Shown one piece after another: positions 8,093-13,248 of a stretch of DNA of 16,221 nucleotides. The notes beneath the pieces were generated by a model. The model ran no database searches. It was not told the origin of the DNA and saw only the letters and a program-made list of their open reading frames with translations. Each line of letters opens with the position of its first letter. Positions within the stretch are counted from its first letter, which is position 1. The position numbers and the translations under genes were made by a program. The DNA is from Spirochaetaceae bacterium UBA4077 (GTDB lineage: Bacteria; Spirochaetota; Spirochaetia; Treponematales; Rectinemataceae): assembly GCA_002383375.1 (NCBI GenBank), contig DFYR01000039.1, positions 31,039 to 47,259 on the forward strand, in the 5' to 3' direction.

Positions 8093-8112
8093 GATCGGCC
8101 TGTATGCCGATC
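8093..8112 (-). promoter_or_regulatory. Hairpin next to the rpsB ribosome-binding site
   Basis: Perfect 7-bp inverted repeat GATCGGC/GCCGATC with a six-base loop, ending three bases before the GGGAGGA ribosome-binding site of rpsB on the transcribed (minus) strand. The placement fits a leader element controlling translation of rpsB-tsf, as autoregulation by S2 is known in other bacteria. I cannot match it to a described S2-leader family. Confidence 0.5.
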
Positions 8113-8151
8113 CCCTTCTCTTATTCTCGTCCCGCTGACCCAGGCTTAAAG

Positions 8152-8191
8152 GCCCGGCGCGGGCGGAAGATAGTGGCGTCCTCAGACGCCA
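8152..8191 (-). terminator. Tandem hairpins after maf, possible attenuator
   Basis: On the minus strand the maf stop codon lies in the loop of a 7-bp hairpin, TGGCGTC/GACGCCA (8174-8191). A second GC hairpin follows, GCCCG-CGC-CGGGC (8152-8164), then CTTTAAG. The T run is too short for a strong terminator. The pair may end part of the maf transcription or attenuate read-through into rpsB. No convincing separate rpsB promoter is visible in the remaining bases up to 8080. Confidence 0.3.
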
Positions 8192-8817
8192 TCTGCCAGC
8201 GTAAATTCATAGCCAGCACGGCTTAGAATGCCATAAAGCTCCCGTATTGGCAAGCCCATCACACAGGACCAGGAGCCATGGATGCTTTCTATGTAATATG
8301 AAGCCTGTCCCTGAATACGATAGGCTCCGGCGGCACCTACCCATTCTCCGCTGGCCAGATAGCTCTCTATCTCTTGTTCGGTCATGTGCGCAAAGCGCAG
8401 TCGAGTGCAGGCGACCACGCTCTCCCTTTTCCCTGTCTCCCGGTTGAGAAGGCAGATCCCTGAATACACCCTGTGGATCCTGTCCTCTAGCATGCCCAGC
8501 ATGGCGCGGGCTTCGTCCACGGTGGAGGGTTTTCCTATCACCCTTGTCCTCGACCCTGAACCAAGCACGACAAGGGTATCGGCGGCTATGATGAAGCGCA
8601 GCTGAGGGTTCAAAGGATAGGGTGCTCCTTCGGTCAGCAATGTCGCACTGACCGCCAGGGCCTTGGCCTCTGCCAATGCTTGCACCCGGAATTCAGGTTC
8701 CAGCGTATCATAAAAGCTCTCGTCCAGATCAGGAGAAAATGAGATAAAGGGAATGGACAAGGCATCTAGAATTTCTTTTCGGCGGGGCGATGATGAGGCG
8801 AGAATCAAGCGTTCCAT
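8182..8817 (-). CDS. maf: Maf-family nucleoside triphosphate pyrophosphatase
   Basis: Maf proteins hydrolyse non-canonical or excess nucleoside triphosphates to the monophosphate (house-cleaning) and have been linked to septum formation. Residues 6-17 are LASSSPRRKEIL, the substrate loop with R12. IIAADTLV (77-84) carries the catalytic D80. VIGKPST (93-99) has the conserved Lys, and IHRVYSGI (114-121) and AGAYRIQGQASYYIESIHG (163-181) complete the fold. The usual Lys before AGAY is Ala here. The 211-aa length is at the upper end of the normal range. The ATG is fixed by the conserved N-terminus, yet no Shine-Dalgarno sequence precedes it; a CATTAT box ends about nine bases upstream. Which nucleotides it prefers cannot be read from the sequence. 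Confidence 0.93.
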   Translation of the reverse strand: MERLILASSSPRRKEILDALSIPFISFSPDLDESFYDTLEPEFRVQALAEAKALAVSATLLTEGAPYPLNPQLRFIIAADTLVVLGSGSRTRVIGKPSTVDEARAMLGMLEDRIHRVYSGICLLNRETGKRESVVACTRLRFAHMTEQEIESYLASGEWVGAAGAYRIQGQASYYIESIHGSWSCVMGLPIRELYGILSRAGYEFTLADGV

Positions 8818-8866
8818 ACGCGAATAATGGCCGTCTTGAGCTCGTTTAGTCTAGGCCTGGGCCTCA

Positions 8867-8896
8867 TTGACTGATCCGCCGAGGCCGTATTATCAT
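8867..8896 (+). promoter_or_regulatory. Candidate promoter for tRNA-Arg
   Basis: TTGACT at 8867-8872 is followed after 15-18 bases by TATTAT (8888-8893) or the overlapping TATCAT (8891-8896). Transcription would begin near 8903, leaving a leader of roughly 37 bases to be removed by RNase P. It lies in the divergent region (8818-8939) shared with maf on the opposite strand. Confidence 0.45.
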
Positions 8897-8939
8897 GCCC
8901 TCGCTCCTATCCCTTACGCATGCAATCGAAAGGGTTCAC

Positions 8940-9013
8940 GAGCGATTAGCTCAGCTGGATAGAGCGTCGGCCTCCGGAGCCGAAGGTCGCGCGTTCGAAT
9001 CGCGCATCGCTCA
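8940..9013 (+). tRNA. tRNA-Arg (anticodon CCG)
   Basis: A complete cloverleaf can be folded. The acceptor arms GAGCGAT (8940-8946) and ATCGCTC (9006-9012) pair perfectly, and the D stem is GCTC/GAGC. The anticodon stem TCGGC/GCCGA encloses loop CTCCGGA, giving anticodon CCG at 8974-8976, which reads CGG. The T stem GCGCG/CGCGC carries loop TTCGAAT. The discriminator base is A, and no CCA is encoded, so CCA must be added by nucleotidyltransferase. No clear terminator follows. Confidence 0.96.
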
Positions 9014-9096
9014 TAGTTTTGGCTACCCATGCTTCAAATGATTTCGTTTCTGAAATTAATCCCCGATATTCTATTCATCGCCACAGCTTCATGGTG

Positions 9097-9102
9097 TATA
9101 CT
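9097..9102 (+). promoter_or_regulatory. Candidate -10 box just before the 115-codon gene
   Basis: TATACT ends eight bases before the ATG at 9111, so transcription would begin within a few bases of the start codon. The -35 position holds only TTCATC (9074-9079). No Shine-Dalgarno sequence is present, since the intervening bases are CCTGTTCT, so a nearly leaderless message is possible. Confidence 0.35.
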
Positions 9103-9110
9103 CCTGTTCT

Positions 9111-9458
9111 ATGGCAATGAACAGCGCCATCGATACAATGCTCAACAGCGAACATCAGCAGGTACTGCGTAGGGTCCTCATGCTCAAGCAGGAGTGCCAG
9201 CAGAGGCCGAAGGGATCATTGTCGCTCAAGCCAAGAGGCAATGCCAACTATGTCTACCTGGTAAAGCGGGTGGAAGGAAGGGTGGTTACCGAGTACGTGG
9301 GCAAGCAGGGCTCATGGAAGGTTAAGGGTGTAGAGGCAAAGATTAAGGAGCGCCTCCGCTACGAGAGCGAGCTCAAGGATGCCGAGAGTCAGCTTCTGCG
9401 CTTGGAAAAAATGATCAGGGCAGGCAACGTTTTTTTGTTGAACCAAAACAAAAAATAA
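9111..9458 (+). CDS. Small basic protein of unknown function
   Basis: I do not recognise a named family. The 115-aa product is basic and looks like helix, beta-hairpin, helix. A first helix (about 10-30, with HQQVLRRVLMLKQECQQ) leads to a PKGSLSLKPRG turn (33-43). Two or three strands follow, NYVYLVKRVEGRVVTEYVG (46-64), then a charged helix (about 74-104) likely to form a coiled coil, with Leu/Ile in heptad-like spacing. The pattern of a GSL turn, YxYL, then a basic strand ending in YVGK resembles short stand-alone DNA- or RNA-associated domains I have seen in many bacteria, but this is impression only. Codon third positions are GC-rich like the neighbours, supporting a real gene. A second ATG two codons in could be the start. 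It sits alone between tRNA-Arg and the galactokinase-like gene and has no visible Shine-Dalgarno. Confidence 0.75.
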   Translation: MAMNSAIDTMLNSEHQQVLRRVLMLKQECQQRPKGSLSLKPRGNANYVYLVKRVEGRVVTEYVGKQGSWKVKGVEAKIKERLRYESELKDAESQLLRLEKMIRAGNVFLLNQNKK

Positions 9459-9466
9459 GATAAAAT
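9438..9466 (+). promoter_or_regulatory. Promoter for the galactokinase-like gene and surE
   Basis: TTGAAC (9438-9443), a 17-base spacer and TAAAAT (9461-9466) form a good housekeeping-sigma promoter overlapping the last codons of the upstream gene. Transcription would start near 9473, giving a leader of about 65 bases. Confidence 0.55.
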
Positions 9467-9537
9467 ATAGCAATTGTACGTTTTTCTTAGCTAGGCCGCA
9501 GGGGAGAATAAAGAAGCCTCGCCCGAAAGAAGGATTG

Positions 9538-10686
9538 ATGAGAGACATCGCCGCGGTCCATCAGACCGAATACGAATCCCCCCCTCTCTGCGTTGCCTCT
9601 GCCCCTGCAGTGATCAAGCTTCTGGGAGAACATACGGCGGATAGCGAGGGAATTGTGCTGGCGGCGGCCTCGTCCTTCGAAATGAAGGTTGCCATTTCCC
9701 AGCGGAAGGACGCCTCCATGCGTTTTTTTGCAGCAGACCTGGGTGAGCGCAAGAGGGCGTCCACAGGAACCCTGAAGTACAAGCGGGAAGACCGCTGGTC
9801 CAACAACGTCAAGTCCATTTTCGACTATTTTTCCAGAAATTACGATGTGCAGGTCCGTGGAGTGAACGTGACGATAATGGGTGATGTTCCCCCTGGCCTG
9901 GGCTTGGGCATTTCGGCATCCATAAACATGGCTACGGCTCTAGCCTTGCGCGCCATCTACGACCTCCCCATAAAGAACGAGGATCTGGCAATACTCGCCT
10001 GCAACGCCCAAGCATCCTTCATGGAAAAACCGGCGCCCCTCTATGATTATCTTACCTGCATTTCTCCCGGTTCCAGGGCTCTTTCTATCATAGATATGCG
10101 CGTGCCCCGGCGAAGGGCAGTACAGTTTCTGGACGAAGGTTGGAGCCTGGTGCTCACCGATTCCAGAGTTCCGCGCATGTCCGCCGAACAGGAGCTAAAG
10201 CAGCGTAGCGAAGACTGTAAAAAATGCCTAAAGTATCTGTCGCCCCGGGGGGACAAAACGCTGCGGGACATCCGCATGTCCGAACTGGACGACCTTATGG
10301 GCCAGCTGCCTGAGAGTGTCCGCCGCCGCTGCATCCACGTCATCGAGGAAACTGGCCGGGTTTTCGAAGCCGAAGAAGCCCTTTCTCGGCAGGACGCCCC
10401 GGCATTCGGAAGGATACTCAATAAGTCACACGCTTCCTTGCGCAATCATTATGAAATCTCCTGCCCTGAGGTAGATTGGCTGGTCAAACGCTCCCTGGAA
10501 ATCGATGGCATACTCTGCTCCCGTATGACAGGGCCGGGCTTTGGAGGCTGCATCTTCACCGTGCTGCGTTCCGATGCACTGGATGAATACAAAAAAAGGC
10601 TGGAAGAATACGAACGAATATTCGGCTTCAAGGCTCAAGTATACGAAACAGCCATAACGGGCGGAATGAAAATCATATCAAACTGA
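9538..10686 (+). CDS. Divergent galactokinase-family GHMP kinase
   Basis: The fold is clearly the galactokinase branch of the GHMP kinases, which phosphorylate a small sugar or alcohol using ATP. The ATP loop is PPGLGLGISAS (118-128). SRMTGPGFGGC (328-338) is the third family motif. The stretch AEEALSRQDAPAFGRIL (278-294) to SHASLRNHYEISCPEVD (297-313) matches galactokinases closely. D170 in PLYDYLT aligns with the catalytic Asp of the MDQ motif. The first motif is unusual: SAPAVIKLLGEHTADSEG (21-38) has Val where the catalytic Arg normally sits and Ala where the galactose-binding Asp sits, while GEH is kept. The enzyme may use another substrate or be regulatory. The start is ATG 9538 (382 aa); an in-frame TTG just before it is possible. 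AGGA lies unusually close, three bases before the ATG. No other galactose genes are nearby. Confidence 0.85.
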   Translation: MRDIAAVHQTEYESPPLCVASAPAVIKLLGEHTADSEGIVLAAASSFEMKVAISQRKDASMRFFAADLGERKRASTGTLKYKREDRWSNNVKSIFDYFSRNYDVQVRGVNVTIMGDVPPGLGLGISASINMATALALRAIYDLPIKNEDLAILACNAQASFMEKPAPLYDYLTCISPGSRALSIIDMRVPRRRAVQFLDEGWSLVLTDSRVPRMSAEQELKQRSEDCKKCLKYLSPRGDKTLRDIRMSELDDLMGQLPESVRRRCIHVIEETGRVFEAEEALSRQDAPAFGRILNKSHASLRNHYEISCPEVDWLVKRSLEIDGILCSRMTGPGFGGCIFTVLRSDALDEYKKRLEEYERIFGFKAQVYETAITGGMKIISN

Positions 10687-10699
10687 ATCGGAGTTTTTA

Positions 10700-11512
10700 A
10701 TGCGCATTCTTGTCACCAACGATGACGGCATCGATGCCGAGGGTCTGTCCATCCTTGTCCAATACCTTTCCGCTGAAGCATACGGCGGCAAGGACAGGGA
10801 AATAATAGTCCTCGCCCCCGAGGAAGAACGCTCGGGCGTCTCCCATGCCATGACGCTTCGGCACCCCACAAAGGTAAGAAAGCTTAAAGAAGCCTATTAC
10901 AGCTGTTCGGGAACCCCCGCGGACTGTGTAATCGTCGCTGGCCTAGGCGCCTTGCCCTGGCTGCCGGACCTTGTCGTCTCAGGCATCAACAGGGGGCCGA
11001 ACATGGGCACCGACATTGTGTACTCGGGTACCTGCGGCGCAGCCCGGCAGGCTGCCCTAGCGGGGATTCCCGCAATAGCGGTTTCCTGCGCCCAGTACAT
11101 GCCTCCCCTGGATTACCGCTGCTCTGCCTCCTTTGTCGCCCGCAACCTTGACGCACTTCTCTCATACTGGAGCAAAGACAGTTTTATCAACATTAACTGC
11201 CCTTCGGCGGACGAGGCTGAGCGGCCAGCACGCTGGACGGTACCGGGGATAAACCGCTACCACGACGCCCTGAGTTGCTTCGACGGCCTGGACGGTTATA
11301 GGTACTGCTTTCTGGGCGAGGGCAAGAGCGAGCGGCTTCCCAATCCGCTTTCTGACCATCAGGCCGTGGCTGAGGGCGAGATTGCCCTAAGCCTGATCCA
11401 TATCCACCCAGACGCGGTCCAGCCCGAATCCTGGAATGGAAAAAAGTTTTTACCCCGGAAAAAAGAAAGCGAGCAGGGTGCCCTTGACTCGTGCTCGGGC
11501 TTTTCTGTATAG
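10700..11512 (+). CDS. surE: 5'/3'-nucleotidase SurE
   Basis: SurE is a metal-dependent phosphatase that removes phosphate from nucleoside 5'- and 3'-monophosphates and often short polyphosphates, linked to survival under stress. The N-terminal ILVTNDDGIDAEGL (3-16) holds the metal ligands D8 and D9. APEEERSGVSHAMT (39-52) carries S45, and the third site VVSGINRGPNMGTD (92-105) has N97. YSGTCGAARQAALAGIPAIA (108-127) is the typical helix and strand after it. The length of 270 aa is normal. The C-terminal tail is hydrophilic, ends FSV, and its codons overlap a promoter for the following tRNAs. The gene starts 13 bases after the galactokinase-like gene with GGAG before the ATG, so the two form an operon. 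Confidence 0.95.
   Translation: MRILVTNDDGIDAEGLSILVQYLSAEAYGGKDREIIVLAPEEERSGVSHAMTLRHPTKVRKLKEAYYSCSGTPADCVIVAGLGALPWLPDLVVSGINRGPNMGTDIVYSGTCGAARQAALAGIPAIAVSCAQYMPPLDYRCSASFVARNLDALLSYWSKDSFININCPSADEAERPARWTVPGINRYHDALSCFDGLDGYRYCFLGEGKSERLPNPLSDHQAVAEGEIALSLIHIHPDAVQPESWNGKKFLPRKKESEQGALDSCSGFSV
11470..11497 (+). repeat. Inverted repeat at the end of surE
   Basis: CGAGCA (11470-11475) and TGCTCG (11492-11497) can form a 6-bp stem with a 16-base loop, followed by GGGCTTTTCT. It lies within the last codons of surE and its loop contains the -35 box of the tRNA promoter. It could act as a weak terminator of the surE transcript, though the T run is short. Confidence 0.3.
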
Positions 11513-11513
11513 T
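11484..11513 (+). promoter_or_regulatory. Promoter for tRNA-Thr and tRNA-Tyr
   Basis: TTGACT (11484-11489) and TATAGT (11508-11513) are separated by 18 bases, a strong match to the housekeeping consensus. The -10 box overlaps the surE stop codon. Transcription would begin near 11520, about nine bases before the tRNA-Thr 5' end. Confidence 0.6.
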
Positions 11514-11528
11514 CGGCTCTATCGCAGT

Positions 11529-11601
11529 GCCATCTTAGCTCAGTAGGCAGAGCACGTGACTTGTAATCTCGGGGTCCCCGGTTCGATTCCGGGAGATGGC
11601 T
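11529..11601 (+). tRNA. tRNA-Thr (anticodon TGT)
   Basis: The acceptor arms GCCATCT (11529-11535) and AGATGGC (11594-11600) pair fully, the D stem is GCTC/GAGC, and the T stem CCCGG/CCGGG encloses TTCGATT. The anticodon loop CTTGTAA gives TGT at 11562-11564, reading ACA. The anticodon stem CGTGA/TCTCG has one U-U mismatch (11557 against 11569); TCACG would pair perfectly. The discriminator is T and no CCA is encoded. It is still most likely functional, as one mismatch in this stem is tolerated in some tRNAs. Confidence 0.93.
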
Positions 11602-11625
11602 CGAGGATTTGATGGCGCCCTATTT

Positions 11626-11708
11626 GGGGAGATTCCCGAGCGGCCAAAGGGGGCAGACTGTAAATCTGTTGGCTTTCGCCTTCGAAGGTTCAAATCCTTC
11701 TCTCCCCA
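11626..11708 (+). tRNA. tRNA-Tyr (anticodon GTA)
   Basis: A class II tRNA of 83 bases. The acceptor arms GGGGAGA (11626-11632) and TCTCCCC (11701-11707) pair fully, and the anticodon stem GCAGA/TCTGT encloses CTGTAAA with GTA at 11660-11662. A long variable arm (about 11670-11685) is present, as in bacterial tRNA-Tyr. The T arm is GAAGG-TTCAAAT-CCTTC. The discriminator is A with no encoded CCA. It lies 24 bases after tRNA-Thr, so both are cut from one transcript. Confidence 0.95.
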
Positions 11709-11709
11709 T

Positions 11710-11739
11710 AACCTCCTCTTCACCGAGGAGGTTTTTTTT
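11710..11739 (+). terminator. Intrinsic terminator of the tRNA-Thr/Tyr transcript
   Basis: Arms AACCTCCTC (11710-11718) and GAGGAGGTT (11725-11733) form a 9-bp stem with a six-base loop, followed by a run of eight T (11732-11739). This is the strongest terminator in the window. The next gene starts only 26 bases later without a visible promoter of its own. Confidence 0.85.
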
Positions 11740-11765
11740 GTTCCAGCCACCCTTACGGAGGTAGG

Positions 11766-12221
11766 ATGAAAGATCAGGACAGCCTTTCGGATCTCTGTTT
11801 CGAGTGCAACGCCTGTTCATTCTGCTGCAGCGGTGCTCCCGGCTATGTATGGCTCAGTCGAGATGACCTGGACAGCTTGCTCGATTACCTCAGGATTGAG
11901 CAGATGGCCTTTGTCGAGACTTTCTGCCGCTGGGTCGAGACGGGGGAGGGAAGGACTCTAAGCCTCCTGGAGAAAAAAACCGACAAGACCACCTATGACT
12001 GCATTTTTCTCGAGCAAGGAAAGTGTTCGGTCTATCCAGCCCGACCCCTGCAGTGCAGGACCTATCCCTTCTGGGATGAAATCGTAGCGTCAAAAGAAAG
12101 CTGGACCCGGGAATCGCATTCTTGTCCCGGGATCGGAAGGGGTTTGCTGGTACCGAAAAAGCGCATCGAAGACTACCTGACAGAGCGGCGCAATCATCGT
12201 AAGCTCAAGTATCCTCTGTAA
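11766..12221 (+). CDS. YkgJ-type cysteine-cluster protein
   Basis: The 151-aa protein belongs to the CxxCxxCC (YkgJ/UPF0153) family, thought to bind zinc or iron; the biochemical role is not established. The N-terminal cluster is C11, C14, C17, C20 and C21 (LCFECNACSFCCSG). The C-terminal cluster is C79, C87, C97 and C120 in CIFLEQGKCSVYPARPLQC (79-97), followed by RTYPFW and SCPGIG (119-124). This spacing, with RPLQCRTYPF, is diagnostic. The ATG is preceded by GGAGG (11757-11761), a strong ribosome-binding site. It is the first gene after the tRNA terminator and lies 17 bases before mltG, so it likely heads the mltG-dnaG-rpoD run. Confidence 0.88.
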   Translation: MKDQDSLSDLCFECNACSFCCSGAPGYVWLSRDDLDSLLDYLRIEQMAFVETFCRWVETGEGRTLSLLEKKTDKTTYDCIFLEQGKCSVYPARPLQCRTYPFWDEIVASKESWTRESHSCPGIGRGLLVPKKRIEDYLTERRNHRKLKYPL

Positions 12222-12238
12222 GCCTGGAGAGTCTTATT

Positions 12239-13240
12239 TTGAAAAAGTACCGTCTTTGGACATTATTCCTTATCACCCTTGCTTCAGTCACGCTCGGATC
12301 CTCCTGCGGCACAGGAAAATCAGGGGAAACCGAGGAAATCCGCTTTGTGGTGGAAAAAGGAAGTTCGGCCAACTCTGTGGCTTCATTGCTGGCCCGAGAG
12401 GGACTTGTCCGATACAAGGGATTTTTTCTCGCACTCCTGAAGCTCAAGGGCTTGGAAGATGACATCAAGGCGGGCACCTACAGGGTTCCCACAGGCAGCT
12501 CACTATCTACCCTGGTAACCACCCTCACCGAAGGCAGGGTATCCCAACGCAGGGTGACCATTCCCGAAGGGTCCACAGCGAGAATTGCTGCCCAGCTGCT
12601 GGAAGAGGCAGGGGTATGCGAAGGCAAGGCTTTTTTAGACGCCGTTGGGAACAAGGAACTTGCCGAGAGTCTAGGTTTGGCCGCGGCCAGCCTCGAAGGT
12701 TTTCTCTTCCCCGACACCTACCTATTTCCTGAGGATAGCGATGCTAAAAAGGTGGCCGAGCTCATGGTAGTGCGCTTTTTTGTAAAATACGACGAACTGA
12801 ATAAGGACCATGCCAGGCCAGAAGCCCGCGAGCTTTTAGATCAGGTAATCCTGGCTTCAATCGTCGAACGGGAATACCGGCTGGCTTCCGAAGCGGGGCT
12901 TATTGCCTCGGTCTTTAAAAATCGGCTGTCCATCGGCATGCCCCTCCAGTCCTGCGCGACTGTCGTATACATAATAACGGAAAAACTGGGAAAGGAGCAC
13001 CCTTCGGTACTCTATTATTCCGATCTGAAAATACCCGATTCCTATAACAGCTACATTCACCGCGGGCTTCCTCCCGGTCCCATAGCGAACCCAGGAGTGG
13101 AAGCGCTCAAGGCGGTACTCGATACCCCTAAAAGTGAGTATCTTTATTTCAGGCTGCAGAATGCCGAGATCGGCAGTCACCGGTTTTCCAGGAGCTTCCA
13201 GGAACATGCGGGGGATGTAATACCCGTAAAAGGATTTTAA
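12239..13240 (+). CDS. mltG: Endolytic murein transglycosylase MltG (YceG family)
   Basis: MltG cuts nascent peptidoglycan glycan strands and is proposed to release or terminate them during synthesis. The start is a TTG, supported by TGGAGA nine bases upstream; no ATG is available near the N-terminus. Residues 1-22 form a basic plus hydrophobic export segment ending in LGSSC (19-23), which could be a relaxed spirochaetal lipobox with C23 lipidated. A LysM-like region covers about 34-85. The catalytic glutamate is E210 in ASIVEREY (206-213), followed by VFKNRLSIGMPLQSCAT (225-241), YNSYIHRGLPPGPIANPG (269-286) and YLYF (301-304). In the usual LQSDPT motif Asp-Pro is Cys-Ala. The length of 333 aa is normal. 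dnaG begins eight bases after the stop. Confidence 0.93.
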   Translation: MKKYRLWTLFLITLASVTLGSSCGTGKSGETEEIRFVVEKGSSANSVASLLAREGLVRYKGFFLALLKLKGLEDDIKAGTYRVPTGSSLSTLVTTLTEGRVSQRRVTIPEGSTARIAAQLLEEAGVCEGKAFLDAVGNKELAESLGLAAASLEGFLFPDTYLFPEDSDAKKVAELMVVRFFVKYDELNKDHARPEARELLDQVILASIVEREYRLASEAGLIASVFKNRLSIGMPLQSCATVVYIITEKLGKEHPSVLYYSDLKIPDSYNSYIHRGLPPGPIANPGVEALKAVLDTPKSEYLYFRLQNAEIGSHRFSRSFQEHAGDVIPVKGF

Positions 13241-13248
13241 GCAGGGCG

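Noticed and set aside
9014..9110. ATTTC/GAAAT inverted repeat after tRNA-Arg as a terminator
   Set aside because: A 5-bp AT-rich stem with no T run is expected by chance.
11725..11731. GAGGAGG as a possible ribosome-binding site of an extra small gene
   Set aside because: It is the right arm of the tRNA terminator, and no suitable start codon follows at the right distance.
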